This document shows, piece by piece, positions 23,031 through 34,660 of a DNA stretch of 64,000 nucleotides. Both the position numbers and the translations under genes were made by a program. Numbering within the stretch: the first letter of the stretch is position 1; every line of letters starts with the position of its first letter. Location of the stretch: positions 57,996,258 to 58,060,257 of the forward strand of contig CM046854.1 in NCBI GenBank assembly GCA_025617745.1. Direction: 5' to 3'. This DNA is from Heliocidaris erythrogramma. Its lineage: Eukaryota > Echinodermata > Echinoidea > Camarodonta > Echinometridae. The notes under the pieces are model-generated. The model did not search any database. It had not been told where the DNA came from and was given only the letters and a program-made list of their open reading frames with translations.

Positions 23031-25397
23031 ATGGCGGCGCCCAGTGGGTACATCGGCCGTCTCGGAACTTACGACAAAGCTCGAGAGCCTTTCGAGTCAT
23101 ACACAGAAAGGATGGACTTATTCTTCACGGCTAACAACATTGTTGAAACTTCGCCGACAGATTCGACAACCCTTGACCGTAAGAAGGCTATATTGTTGAC
23201 TGAAATTGGTCCTGAAACATACGCCATCCTCAGTCACTTGTTGGCTCCGCAGAAACCAAAAGACTGTGCATTTGCTGCAATCATCGAGAAACTGAAGACT
23301 CATTTTGATCCAAAACCATCTGAGATAGCGGAGAGCTATAAGTTCAATACAAGAACACAGAAGAATGGAGAGACAATCAGCGAATTCATTGTTGCGTTGA
23401 AAAACTTGTCCATACATTGTAACTTTGGAGCATTTCTAGATCGAGCACTACGGGACAGATTTGTTTGTGGATTGGGAGACGAGCGTATTCAGGGGAAATT
23501 GCTGAACACACCAAATCTGACATTTGCTACAGCGACCCAGGCAGCTCTGGCTATGGAGATGGCTGCTAAGCAGGCCAGAGCACTACATTCACCGGCGGCA
23601 ACGGGAAGTGTGCACAGCCAGAGAAGTCGGCCGAGGCAGAGCAAGCCCAAACAGAAAAAGGCACCGCGTCAAGGTGCGGAGTGCTATCGCTGTAGTTCAA
23701 AAAGTCACGCCCCGGCGGAATGCCCATTTAAGACTGCACAATGTTTTAATTGTGACAAGAAAGGACACATTTCCAAAGCGTGTAGATCGGCGAAGCCTAG
23801 TGGACCTAACCGGAATAAGCAACGCAAACCTGGTGCAGTCCATGCACTAGATGAGACAGACGAGGTAACGACATCCATGAAGTCGCAGCGTGAACTCGAT
23901 TTGTATTGTGTATACGCGACCGAGTCGGGCAGTCCGAACAAATACGAGACTGAAGTGGTAATCAACGATAGGAATATATTGATGAGGGTCGATACCCAGA
24001 CTGATTATTCACTTATGAGTAGAGACACTAATGACAAATATTTCAGCCAGATACCGTTGCGTCCCATCGAAGTTAACCTCAACACTTATTCTGGGGAACA
24101 ATTGCGTATGGACGGACAATTTGATTGTGAAGTGACCTATAGAGGTCAAACACTGCGTTTGCCTTTGATGGTGTCCAGCTATAGGAGAAGGCCTACGCTG
24201 ATGGGCAAGAACTGGCTGTCCAAATTGAAGCTGGATTGGAAAACCGTGTTCCATGTCGAGGAGTCTGCGACGCTGAAGAAGTTGCTCGATGAGTACAGCG
24301 GTATGTTCGAGGACAGCTATGAAGGAATCACTGGCGAGGAAGCGCACGTTCGTATCAAGGATGGTGCAGCTCCAGTCTACTGCAGGCCACGTCCGGTGCC
24401 ATACGCGCTTAAGGAGGTGGTTGAGAAAGAACTGAGAAACCTGGAGAAGAACAACGTTATAGTGAAAACGGACTATAGCGAATGGGCAACGCCCATAGTT
24501 GTCGTGCCGAAGGCAGATGGATCGGTGCGGTTATGCGGCGACTACAAGACCACGGTCAACAGAGCAGTTGATGATGAGTGCTATCCTCTACCGACATCGC
24601 AGGATCTGTATGCAGAGTTGGGAGGTACAAAGGTCTTCACGAAGTTGGATCTGTCGCACGCGTATGCTCAGCTCAACCTGGATCAACAAAGTCGGGAATT
24701 TCTCACGATCAACACGCACATGGGGCTATATTCATACACAAAGTTGCCCTATGGTGTCAAATCCTCCCCGAAGATTTTCCAGTCGATCATGGATAAGTTC
24801 CTTCAAGGCATTCCCCACTGTTTGTGCTATCAGGATGATGTGTTAATCGCTACAGCGACAGTGGAGGAAAATTTGGAAATCCTAGCTCAAGTGTTGAAGC
24901 GGTTGAATGATCACAATGTGAAGCTCAAGGAATACAAATGTCCCTTTGTGAAAAGTGAAGTGGTGTACCTCGGGTTGAAAGTCAGCTCACAGGGGCTGCA
25001 ACCCGTCAAGGAGAAAATTGAGCCAATCATCAATGCCCCGCAGCCGAGGAATGTGACCGAGCTCAGGTCATTCTTGGGGATGGTTCAGTTCTACTCGCGA
25101 TTCTTGCCGGATCTTGCGTCAGTTTTGGCCCCTCTACACAAGCTTCTACAGAAAGATGAGAAGTGGGCGTGGTCAAAACCTCAACAGGAAGCGTACATGA
25201 AGTGTAAGCGCATGTTGACCAGTGATGCACTTCTAGTTCATTATGACAACAAACGCGAGTTGAGCCTAGCTTGTGATGCATCAAATTATGGTGTTCGACG
25301 ATGTGAAGTGATCAGTCATGTCATGGATAACGGAGAAACAAAGCCGATAGCGTTCGCATCTCGCACGCTGACGAAGAGTGAACTACGCACAAATTGA
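23031..25397 (+). pseudogene. Gypsy-1 gag-protease-RT-RNase H (first part of polyprotein)
   Basis: The ATG at 23031 (context ACAAGATGG) opens a 788-residue frame. Domains in order: capsid-like region (residues 1-190, SEFIVALKNLSIHCNFG), two CCHC zinc knuckles from about residue 218 (CYRCSSKSHAPAEC and CFNCDKKGHISKAC), protease near residue 321, RT with LDLSHAYAQL and CYQDDVLIA (Y near 600), and RNase H start LACDASNYG near 748. The protease active site reads D-T-Q rather than D-T/S-G, so it may be dead. The frame ends by a small indel near 25380 inside RNase H. Gag and pol share one frame, with no overlap-type frameshift between them. Confidence 0.9.
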
Positions 25398-27048
25398 GAA
25401 GGAAGCGCTCGGAATCGTGTTCGGCATAAAGAAGTTTCATCAGTATCTGTTAGGTAGACATTTCACGCTGCTCACAGATCATAAGCCGCAACTTCACATT
25501 TTGGGTCCGAAGTCGTCAATCCCGACAATGGCAGCATCACGTATGCAGCGATGGGCAGTACTTTTGTCGCAATACGACTACAGCATCGATTATCTTAGTT
25601 CGAAAGAGAACGCGGTTGCAGATGCGTTGTCCCGTTTGCCACATGAGGATTCTGAAGATGGTACAGAGGGTACCATTTATGTGACTGATGTAGTGGACAA
25701 TGACTTTCCGGTGACAGCAGCAGAGATTGCTGCAGAGACCAAGAAGGACTTGGTGCTCAAGCAAGCATATGAACAAACTTTGTACGGTTGGTCAGAAACA
25801 GTACCTATGAATGATGATTTGAAACCATATCATAGTAGAAGATTTGAGTTGTCATGTGATCAAGGTTGTCTCAAATGGGGACATAGGGTGGTAGTTCCAA
25901 AATCACTGAGACAGAGACTTCTCAGTGAGCTACATTCAGAGCATTCAGGGATTGTAGCCATGAAAGCAATTGCTAGAGGGTTCATGTTTTGGCCGGGTCT
26001 AGACAAAGAAATAGAAGAAATGACAAGCAGATGCACTGTGTGCCAGAGTGTTAGGAGTAGACCACCAAAAGCGCCAACTGAAACATGGCGGTGGCCATCA
26101 AGGCCATTTCAGAGAGTTCATGTTGATTTCTGTGAATTTGGGAATGACAATTTTCTTGTTTTGATTGACAGTCATTCAAAATGGATCGAGGTAGTGTTCA
26201 TGGGCACAAACACAACAACCCATAGAACCATAGATGAGTTGAGAGCCATTTTTGCTACTCATGGGATTCCAGAGGAGTTAGTGTCGGACAATGGTCCACA
26301 GTTTACGGCTGCAGTGTTTGAAGAGTTCATGAAACAGAATGGTGTTAAGCACATTTTGGTGCCTGCATACCATCCAGCATCAAATGGTGCTGCTGAAAGA
26401 TCTGTTAGAGTTGTCAAACAAGCTCTCAAAAAGCAAGTCCTTGCGGGTAGTTCACAGTTCAGTATGAAACAGAGACTAGCAAATTTCTTGTTGAAGTATC
26501 GTACCACACCTCACTCAACAACTGGGTATACCCCAGCAGTACTGTTAATGAAGAGAAGGTTGAGAACTAGGTTAAGTTTGGTCATGCCTGACTTGTCACC
26601 AAAAGTTAAAACCAAGCAGGCAAGTCAGGCAAAACAGAGTGGTAGCAGTACAAAACATCGCAATTTTGTTGTTGGTAATAAAGTTCGTGTTCTCATTCCC
26701 CCACATAAAGCGAACAAGGTAAACAAGTGGGAAGTAGGAACTGTGGTCGCAGTTTGTGGTACAAGAAGGTACTTGGTAGAGATTGGTGACAGAGTACGAA
26801 GTGCATATCTAGACCACATGCTGGAAGCCAAAGATGACACGCAGAGTTTGCATGAGTCTGTTAGTGACAGAATTTTGGATGAGTTTGTAATAACGCCAAA
26901 GATGTTCACACCTCAAACTGAACACCCGAATCATGCTGAGGGAGCGAAAACATCCTCATTCAACAACACAAACAGTCATGGTGAAAGTCCACCAAAACTA
27001 AGAAGGTCACAAAGACTTTGCAAACCTGTTGTCAAGTTGACTTACTGA
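25378..27048 (+). pseudogene. Gypsy-1 RNase H end and integrase (second part of polyprotein)
   Basis: Continuation after the frameshift; the track start is not a real initiator. NYAQIEKEALGIVFGIKKFH and LLTDHKPQL complete RNase H. The integrase zinc domain (H-H-C-C from about residue 186, ending RCTVCQ) is followed by the catalytic triad D250, D304, E340, a D53D35E spacing counted from codon positions. The C-terminal tail has GNKVRVLIPPHK and YLDHMLEAKDD, the usual beta-barrel end. The stop is at 27046-27048. Confidence 0.92.
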
Positions 27049-27528
27049 GCAAGTAATGATAGAAGTTTAAGATGATGACTATGGAAGCGGATATGACGAC
27101 GATTACGAATTTGAGATTTACATCAAATTTTAGGCTATGTTGGATTGGAATGCAAATTACAAAACAAAAAAAAAAACCAGCTCACATTCAGTAATATGTG
27201 TATAAATTGAATGCATGTTTCTAACTCCCTCGAGGGAAGGAGGAGAATATGGTAAAATTATGGTGTGATACAAAGGAGTTATAAATTTGAGTAGTTCAAA
27301 GCCATACAGTAGTTAAAATTACAGTTATTATAACATTGTTGTCATGACATCTTGCATTATTGCATGATAGTGATATTCTGTTTGTACAGTAAACATCCAC
27401 TTTCTTGGAGTCTCAGTATGAAATGGCATTGCAAGAATTAGGGTATTGCATTATTATAGTGTAATTTGCACTGGCTGTTGGGTCTTTTTAAGTATTAGGA
27501 CTCATACTCTTTAAAAAGGGGGGAGCAG
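27049..27528 (+). other. Gypsy-1 3' untranslated region with polypurine tract
   Basis: Non-coding, AT-rich. The AAAAAGGGGGGAGCAG tract (27513-27528) directly abuts the 3' LTR and would prime plus-strand synthesis. Confidence 0.8.
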
Positions 27529-27674
27529 TGTGGTGTATTTGCATAATGATATGCCTCTTGTAAGTGGTACATGTACGCATGCGCGGTGGCACGTATAGCG
27601 CGCAATAAACACACATGAACTGGTAGAACTTGTGTCTTGGTTTACTTTGTCAGTGCCCCTCCAAATATCCTACA
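27529..27674 (+). repeat. Gypsy-1 3' LTR
   Basis: 146 bp, same ends as the 5' LTR; differs at about four sites (for example GCATAATGAT versus GCATAGTGAT). Followed by AATAG. Confidence 0.93.
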
Positions 27675-29420
27675 AATAGGGATATGGAAATACGCATTTT
27701 TGAGATCTATAGAGATTGCGTAATCCTTCCTCTTGATCAGGAGGAGAATTAAGGCTAGTTTCCATCCAAAAATGAACCAGAGGAATGAATTTGTTTATCC
27801 TTTTCAAGTTCAGAATCAATCCGAGCGCTTGGGAATAATGAAAATCGGAGAAAGAGAAAGACGCGGATGGTCTTTTACCTTTTCTATAGCCCTTTTGTTC
27901 AACAGAGATTTGATCTCCGTTGAAGCAGGACAACGAGCCTGGGCAGACATGGGAAGTGAACAAGATCTTAAGGCCCTTCCGGGGAGGGGGGCGGATAGAT
28001 CTATAAAGAATCCATCACGTTGACCACCTACCATGTCGGAGTGAATAAGCGCTCAGGAAAGACAGTCAAAAGCTAGGCTTAGCCTTATGCGAACCAGTCG
28101 CCTTGCCCCGTAGAGAGCCACGACTACCTCTCGAAGAGGCCCTGCCATGTCCACCTCTCCCGCGAAGGGGGTATGACAAAGTATCAGCAGGCATAGACAC
28201 TCGAAGTGGGAGCAACGACCCTCAGTCAGGAAGGGGCTCGTGTTGGCTGGTAGGAAGCGCGGAACTGCTTGGTCATCTCAGTAACCTGCTTCTGTGCATC
28301 AATCTCCGTTTCAAAAACTGTAGCGAATTGCCCGCCAAAGAGCGAGGGGCCCTGTGAAGGGACGTCCTGGAGAAGTGACGGTATGTCAGTCTCCTTAACC
28401 CCAAGGGCGGAAAGGGCTAACGCCCTGCTGTGGCTCGTACCTGAAGCAGGTGCACCGGAGGGAGTTGTGACCACTGCAGACCCGCTAGAGTGAGCAGCAG
28501 GTCATCGATGACAAGCTTATCACCCTCAGTGACATTCAACTCGTCCGCCCTGGATCTGAGGTTGGAAAGAGAGCCTTGAAATGCAGCCAAGCGCATACCG
28601 GCTCTGATTTGGCTGCCGACATTGCCCCAACGTCTATCCTTGGCCTTGAATGAGGAGGAAGTAAGCGGGTTGAACGCACACAGGCGTCGACCCACCGCCA
28701 AAATCTCTGGGGAGAGAGACTTAGCTTTGAAAAAGCTATCCTGATCTTGGGATCTAAAGGCAAAGGCATTACCCCTAATTAGACCGGAGCGCCTAAGGGG
28801 AAGCTCGGTCTAGACGCGGTCATACTCCGCAATGAAATCCTCCGTGAGGGGAATACCCTCTGAGGAAGTTTGTTGTCTGAACAATCGAGAAGTCGAACCC
28901 TGCGCGCGGGTCAACTGAAAATCCGGGAGATATTTGGCAAACAAGGCAGCAGCCTCCACCCTGTAAAGGGAAAGCGATTTAGGCTCTGCCTGCTCCAACA
29001 ATGTCGATTCAGAAACCGAAGTCTAAGAAGCAGACTCAAATTCTGGCACCGCCTGATTAGAATGGGGCGATGGCCCGCAAACAATCAATGGATCAGGCGG
29101 GTACCCCCATGGGTCATTATAGGTCTCGAGACCCCGGCCCAGACAATGGGAGATCGAGCACACACGGCCGAGCTAGGTCGGGCCGAAGAGTCTCAGTGTC
29201 AGACCCCTGAAGAGGGGTAGAGGCAAGGGCTGCGGTATCTGGTAAGAGGGACCAGCCCTGCCGCTGAGCGAAAGCTCGCATCATGCTGAGTAGCTCTGAT
29301 CGAGAAGGATCAGACGAGGCAGCAGCGGGCAACGCCTTGCTTTTCTTAGGCCCTTTAGATGCATCCTTCCTAGGCTTCTTTTTAGCTGGCTCAACAAGAG
29401 CCGGAGCCGTGACCCGCTTC
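27675..29420 (-). pseudogene. DIRS RT start and gag region (copy E, duplication unit 1)
   Basis: Minus frames 27670-27963 (LILNLKRINKFIPLVHFWME) and 27816-28034 (DGFFIDLSAPLPGRALRS) are RT N-terminal. 28226-28769 matches the leader region of copy G. 29117-29332 (MMRAFAQRQGWSLLPDTAAL) is gag C-terminal. Frameshifts throughout. Confidence 0.75.
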
Positions 29421-30968
29421 TTGGGTCCGAAGTCGTCAATCCTGACAATGGCAGCATCACGTATGCAGCGATGGGCAGTACTTTTGTCGCAATACGACTA
29501 CAGCATCGATTATCTTAGTTCGAAAGAGAACGCGGTTGCAGATGCGTTGTCCCGTTTGCCACATGAGGATTCTGAAGATGGTACAGAGGGTACCATTTAT
29601 GTGACTGATGTAGTGGACAATGACTTTCCGGTGACAGCAGCAGAGATTGCTGCAGAGACCAAGAAGGACTTGGTGCTCAAGCAAGCATATGAACAAACTT
29701 TGTACGGTTGGTCAGAAACAGTACCTATGAATGATGATTTGAAACCATATCATAGTAGAAGATTTGAGTTGTCATGTGATCAAGGTTGTCTCAAATGGGG
29801 ACATAGGGTGGTAGTTCCAAAATCACTGAGACAGAGACTTCTCAGTGAGCTACATTCAGAGCATTCAGGGATTGTAGCCATGAAAGCAATTGCTAGAGGG
29901 TTCATGTTTTGGCCGGGTCTAGACAAAGAAATAGAAGAAATGACAAGCAGATGCACTGTGTGCCAGAGTGTTAGGAGTAGACCACCAAAAGCGCCAACTG
30001 AAACATGGCGGTGGCCATCAAGGCCATTTCAGAGAGTTCATGTTGATTTCTGTGAATTTGGGAATGACAATTTTCTTGTTTTGATTGACAGTCATTCAAA
30101 ATGGATCGAGGTAGTGTTCATGGGCACAAACACAACAACCCATAGAACCATAGATGAGTTGAGAGCCATTTTTGCTACTCATGGGATTCCAGAGGAGTTA
30201 GTGTCGGACAATGGTCCACAGTTTACGGCTGCAGTGTTTGAAGAGTTCATGAAACAGAATGGTGTTAAGCACATTTTGGTGCCTGCATACCATCCAGCAT
30301 CAAATGGTGCTGCTGAAAGATCTGTTAGAGTTGTCAAACAAGCTCTCAAAAAGCAAGTCCTTGCGGGTAGTTCACAGTTCAGTATGAAACAGAGACTAGA
30401 AAATTTCTTGTTGAAGTATCGTACCACACCTCACTCAACAACTGGGTATACCCCAGCAGTACTGTTAATGAAGAGAAGGTTGAGAACTAGGTTAAGTTTG
30501 GTCATGCCTGACTTGTCACCAAAAGTTAAAACCAAGCAGGCAAGTCAGGCAAAACAGAGTGGTAGCAGTACAAAACATCGCAATTTTGTTGTTGGTAATA
30601 AAGTTCGTGTTCTCATTCCCCCACATAAAGCGAACAAGGTAAACAAGTGGGAAGTAGGAACTGTGGTCGCAGTTTGTGGTACAAGAAGGTACTTGGTAGA
30701 GATTGGTGACAGAGTACGAAGTGTACATCTAGACCACATGCTGGAAGCCAAAGATGACACGCAGAGTTTGCATGAGTCTGTTAGTGACAGAATTTTGGAT
30801 GATTTTGTAATAACGCCAGAGATGTTCACACCTCAAACTGAACACCCGAATCATGCTGAGGGAGCGAAAACATCCTCATTCAACAACACAAACAGTCATG
30901 GTGAAAGTCCACCAAAACTAAGAAGGTCACAAAGACTTTGCAAACCTGTTGTCAAGTTGACTTACTGA
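29283..30968 (+). CDS. Chimeric ORF: antisense DIRS gag leader fused to Gypsy-1 integrase
   Basis: An ATG at 29283 opens 561 codons to the stop at 30966. The first 46 or so residues read the antisense of DIRS gag. From the junction at 29421 the frame enters Gypsy-1 at LGPKSSI and continues through the intact zinc domain, D53D35E core and C-terminal tail. The fusion exists only because the tandem duplication breakpoint happens to keep frame. It lacks RT and nearly all of RNase H. Expression is unknown; it is probably an accident rather than a selected gene. Confidence 0.5.
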   Translation: MLSSSDREGSDEAAAGNALLFLGPLDASFLGFFLAGSTRAGAVTRFLGPKSSILTMAASRMQRWAVLLSQYDYSIDYLSSKENAVADALSRLPHEDSEDGTEGTIYVTDVVDNDFPVTAAEIAAETKKDLVLKQAYEQTLYGWSETVPMNDDLKPYHSRRFELSCDQGCLKWGHRVVVPKSLRQRLLSELHSEHSGIVAMKAIARGFMFWPGLDKEIEEMTSRCTVCQSVRSRPPKAPTETWRWPSRPFQRVHVDFCEFGNDNFLVLIDSHSKWIEVVFMGTNTTTHRTIDELRAIFATHGIPEELVSDNGPQFTAAVFEEFMKQNGVKHILVPAYHPASNGAAERSVRVVKQALKKQVLAGSSQFSMKQRLENFLLKYRTTPHSTTGYTPAVLLMKRRLRTRLSLVMPDLSPKVKTKQASQAKQSGSSTKHRNFVVGNKVRVLIPPHKANKVNKWEVGTVVAVCGTRRYLVEIGDRVRSVHLDHMLEAKDDTQSLHESVSDRILDDFVITPEMFTPQTEHPNHAEGAKTSSFNNTNSHGESPPKLRRSQRLCKPVVKLTY

Positions 30969-33341
30969 GCAAGTAATGATAGAAGTTTAAGATGATGACT
31001 ATGGAAGCGGATATGACGACGATTACGAATTTGAGATTTACATCAAATTTTAGGCTATGTTGGATTGGAATGCAAATTACAAAAACAAAAAAAAAAACCA
31101 GCTCACATTCAGTAATATGTGTATAAATTGAATGCATGTTTCTAACTCCCTCGAGGGAAGGAGGAGAATATGGTAAAATTATGGTGTGATACAAAGGAGT
31201 TATAAATTTGAGTAGTTCAAAGCCATACAGTAGTTAAAATTACAGTTATTATAACATTGTTGTCATGACATCTTGCATTATTGCATGATAGTGATATTCT
31301 GTTTGTACAGTAAACATCCACTTTCTTGGAGTCTCAGTATGAAATGGCATTGCAAGAATTAGGGTATTGCATTATTATAGTGTAATTTGCACTGGCTGTT
31401 GGGTCTTTTTAAGTATTAGGACTCATACTCTTTAAAAAGGGGGGAGCAGTGTGGTGTATTTGCATAATGATATGCCTCTTGTAAGTGGTACATGTACGCA
31501 TGCGCGGTGGCACGTATAGCGCGCAATAAACACACATGAACTGGTAGAACTTGTGTCTTGGTTTACTTTGTCAGTGCCCCTCCAAATATCCTACAAATAG
31601 GGATATGGAAATACGCATTTTTGAGATCTATAGAGATTGCGTAATCCTTCCTCTTGATCAGGAGGAGAATTAAGGCTAGTTTCCATCCAAAAATGAACCA
31701 GAGGAATGAATTTGTTTATCCTTTTCAAGTTCAGAATCAATCCGAGCGCTTGGGAATAATGAAAATCGGAGAAAGAGAAAGACGCGGATGGTCTTTTACC
31801 TTTTCTATAGCCCTTTTGTTCAACAGAGATTTGATCTCCGTTGAAGCAGGACAACGAGCCTGGGCAGACATGGGAAGTGAACAAGATCTTAAGGCCCTTC
31901 CGGGGAGGGGGGCGGATAGATCTATAAAGAATCCATCACGTTGACCACCTACCATGTCGGAGTGAATAAGCGCTCAGGAAAGACAGTCAAAAGCTAGGCT
32001 TAGCCTTATGCGAACCAGTCGCCTTGCCCCGTAGAGAGCCACGACTACCTCTCGAAGAGGCCCTGCCATGTCCACCTCTCCCGCGAAGGGGGTATGACAA
32101 AGTATCAGCAGGCATAGACACTCGAAGTGGGAGCAACGACCCTCAGTCAGGAAGGGGCTCGTGTTGGCTGGTAGGAAGCGCGGAACTGCTTGGTCATCTC
32201 AGTAACCTGCTTCTGTGCATCAATCTCCGTTTCAAAAACTGTAGCGAATTGCCCGCCAAAGAGCGAGGGGCCCTGTGAAGGGACGTCCTGGAGAAGTGAC
32301 GGTATGTCAGTCTCCTTAACCCCAAGGGCGGAAAGGGCTAACGCCCTGCTGTGGCTCGTACCTGAAGCAGGTGCACCGGAGGGAGTTGTGACCACTGCAG
32401 ACCCGCTAGAGTGAGCAGCAGGTCATCGATGACAAGCTTATCACCCTCAGTGACATTCAACTCGTCCGCCCTGGATCTGAGGTTGGAAAGAGAGCCTTGA
32501 AATGCAGCCAAGCGCATACCGGCTCTGATTTGGCTGCCGACATTGCCCCAACGTCTATCCTTGGCCTTGAATGAGGAGGAAGTAAGCGGGTTGAACGCAC
32601 ACAGGCGTCGACCCACCGCCAAAATCTCTGGGGAGAGAGACTTAGCTTTGAAAAAGCTATCCTGATCTTGGGATCTAAAGGCAAAGGCATTACCCCTAAT
32701 TAGACCGGAGCGCCTAAGGGGAAGCTCGGTCTAGACGCGGTCATACTCCGCAATGAAATCCTCCGTGAGGGGAATACCCTCTGAGGAAGTTTGTTGTCTG
32801 AACAATCGAGAAGTCGAACCCTGCGCGCGGGTCAACTGAAAATCCGGGAGATATTTGGCAAACAAGGCAGCAGCCTCCACCCTGTAAAGGGAAAGCGATT
32901 TAGGCTCTGCCTGCTCCAACAATGTCGATTCAGAAACCGAAGTCTAAGAAGCAGACTCAAATTCTGGCACCGCCTGATTAGAATGGGGCGATGGCCCGCA
33001 AACAATCAATGGATCAGGCGGGTACCCCCATGGGTCATTATAGGTCTCGAGACCCCGGCCCAGACAATGGGAGATCGAGCACACACGGCCGAGCTAGGTC
33101 GGGCCGAAGAGTCTCAGTGTCAGACCCCTGAAGAGGGGTAGAGGCAAGGGCTGCGGTATCTGGTAAGAGGGACCAGCCCTGCCGCTGAGCGAAAGCTCGC
33201 ATCATGCTGAGTAGCTCTGATCGAGAAGGATCAGACGAGGCAGCAGCGGGCAACGCCTTGCTTTTCTTAGGCCCTTTAGATGCATCCTTCCTAGGCTTCT
33301 TTTTAGCTGGCTCAACAAGAGCCGGAGCCGTGACCCGCTTC
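29421..33341. repeat. Tandem duplication, unit 2 (3921 bp)
   Basis: Nearly identical to 25501-29420; a handful of differences seen (for example CTAGAAAAT versus CTAGCAAAT, GTGTACATC versus GTGCATATC, one extra A in an A-run near 31085). It contains a third LTR copy at 31450-31595. Confidence 0.97.
31450..31595 (+). repeat. Third Gypsy-1 LTR (duplicated 3' LTR)
   Basis: Same sequence as 27529-27674, followed again by AATAG and DIRS sequence. Confidence 0.95.
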
Positions 33342-33627
33342 TTGGGGCGTCTGAGAGACTTCGGTCGGTTCTCCGAACAAATTCGGAATCGCGAACCAAA
33401 ACCTCAACTGAGGGATGCCCGCCTCCCTCTAGGGGAGGTGTGCTGAGTTTATGTATCCAAAGTCGCTTTGAGGCTACGGCCATGGGGTGGGCGCTCGAGG
33501 CGCCAAGTGCAAGGGCAGACTGGGACGAGGTCTCAGTTTCGCCCAGGTACTACTACTAGGGGGAGTTCTGGAAGGCCGAGTCGTGTTGATAGACGACTTT
33601 TCGGACCTACATGTAACTCCGAACTCA
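31596..33627 (-). pseudogene. DIRS RT start and gag (copy E, duplication unit 2 and gag start)
   Basis: Repeats the content of 27675-29420, then continues past the duplication (33342-33627) into the gag N-terminal part, ending at the ATG 33627-33625 near GAACTCATAATGCTGC. The gag leader is shortened compared with copies B and H. Confidence 0.7.
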
Positions 33628-33690
33628 TAATGCTGCAACAAAAACAGACAATAGAAATATACAAAAATATGAATATTCGGAAAAGCGGGC

Positions 33691-34032
33691 AATAAACCTA
33701 AACCCAAGACTACCCTGCTTAATGTTTGTGTCAGAAGTTGCCCCAATTCACTGGACCGTTGATTGACTACCTATGACGTAATCAAAATGTATATATTCTA
33801 TATGAGAGCATTAAAGAGAGAAAAAGATATCAATATTCTTAATTGCAATGAATGAACGGCAATGATAATAAACACAACAAAAATTCAAATGGTTCCTGGC
33901 ATGAAAATAGAGTCGTGAACGAATGTGTCGCACTGCCGAACACAGGGAATATGCTAACCCTCTGAAGACTTGTAGAAGTGTTATGATAAAACTTGATATA
34001 AGAGAAGCAATACATTGATATCCTGATTAGGC
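33691..34032. other. Spacer, no feature
   Basis: AT-rich, nothing recognised; lies at the lost 5' end of DIRS copy E. Confidence 0.4.
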
Positions 34033-34643
34033 AAAAAAAAAAAATTGTTGTATTGGCGTAACCCGCCCGACCCTAAAAATGTCACCGACCCTAGGGTTTT
34101 TTTTTTTTTTTTTTTATCGATATCGCTTATCGTGCTGCCTTTGCAATCGCGACCGTGATCGAAAAACCTGGAAGTGTCGCGGACAGAACTACCTGCGTGT
34201 ATTATGTACTATACTGTCGTATATTGTACATGTGTATGTACTGTTCCCCAACATGACGTCGTACGCCATAAAGATCATGGGCATGCTCGGGCCAAAAAAA
34301 CTGTTTAGCGTACTCAGGAAGTGTGACAAAGACGCCAGCCTAGGAGAAATAATACAAGAAATAGCGGACATGAATTGTGACAGCAACTGTGCACTTTCTA
34401 ATGTGATATCTCAGGCTGGGGTCTACAGGAAACCCGTTAAATATAGCAAAATGAACCATCTTCAGAAAGCTCTATGTTTGAATGTTTGAATGTATGTGTG
34501 TACACGTATGGGTGTGCGTATGGGTGTGTGTATTGGCGCTTGTATGAATAGTGGTATGTATGCAGATTGGGGGGGGGGAATCCCTACCAACCTACCCTAT
34601 TTTTCAGTGACCCGTTACGCCAATACAACAATTTTTTTTTTTT
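34033..34643. mobile_element. 611-bp MITE with A-rich TIRs
   Basis: Left end: 12 A then TTGTTGTATTGGCGTAAC. Right end: GTTACGCCAATACAACAA then T-run, an exact inverted copy. GGC on both outer sides may be a 3-bp target duplication. An internal plus frame (34079-34489, 136 residues) contains KKLFSVLRKCDKDASLGEII but matches no family I know. It ends 17 bases from the splice donor of host exon 4. Confidence 0.75.
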
Positions 34644-34660
34644 GGCCTTAGTCTGCTCAC

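Larger units (their letters stand above)
22627..27674 (+). mobile_element. Ty3/Gypsy LTR retrotransposon, Gypsy-1
   Basis: 5.05 kb with 146-bp LTRs at both ends (TG...CA), a 5-bp target duplication AATAG (22622-22626 and 27675-27679), a gag-pol reading frame broken once, and a purine tract before the 3' LTR. About four differences between LTRs by eye indicate a moderately recent insertion. Removing element and one AATAG restores a sequence collinear with RT of the other DIRS copies. Confidence 0.95.
25501..29420. repeat. Tandem duplication, unit 1 (3920 bp)
   Basis: The unit starts TTGGGTCCGAAGTCG inside Gypsy-1 RNase H, passes through integrase, 3' LTR and DIRS copy E RT/gag, and ends at GACCCGCTTC. 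Unit 2 follows directly. TTGGG is shared by both breakpoints. Confidence 0.97.
20692..33690 (-). mobile_element. DIRS-1-like element, copy E, interrupted by Gypsy-1 and a tandem duplication
   Basis: The 3' part is 20692-22626 and the 5' part resumes at 27675 and, after the duplication, at 31596-33690. The left terminus begins near 20692 (TTTGTAAAATCAGCACTGATTTT). An internal complementary region is at 20945-21040. The gag ATG is at 33627. The 5' terminal repeat is absent beyond about 33690, so that end was lost. Recombinase and RNase H are partly deleted. Confidence 0.85.

Noticed and set aside
34079-34489. 136-residue ORF inside the A-rich MITE as a transposase
   Set aside because: Begins with a poly-Phe stretch from a T-run and shows no catalytic motif.
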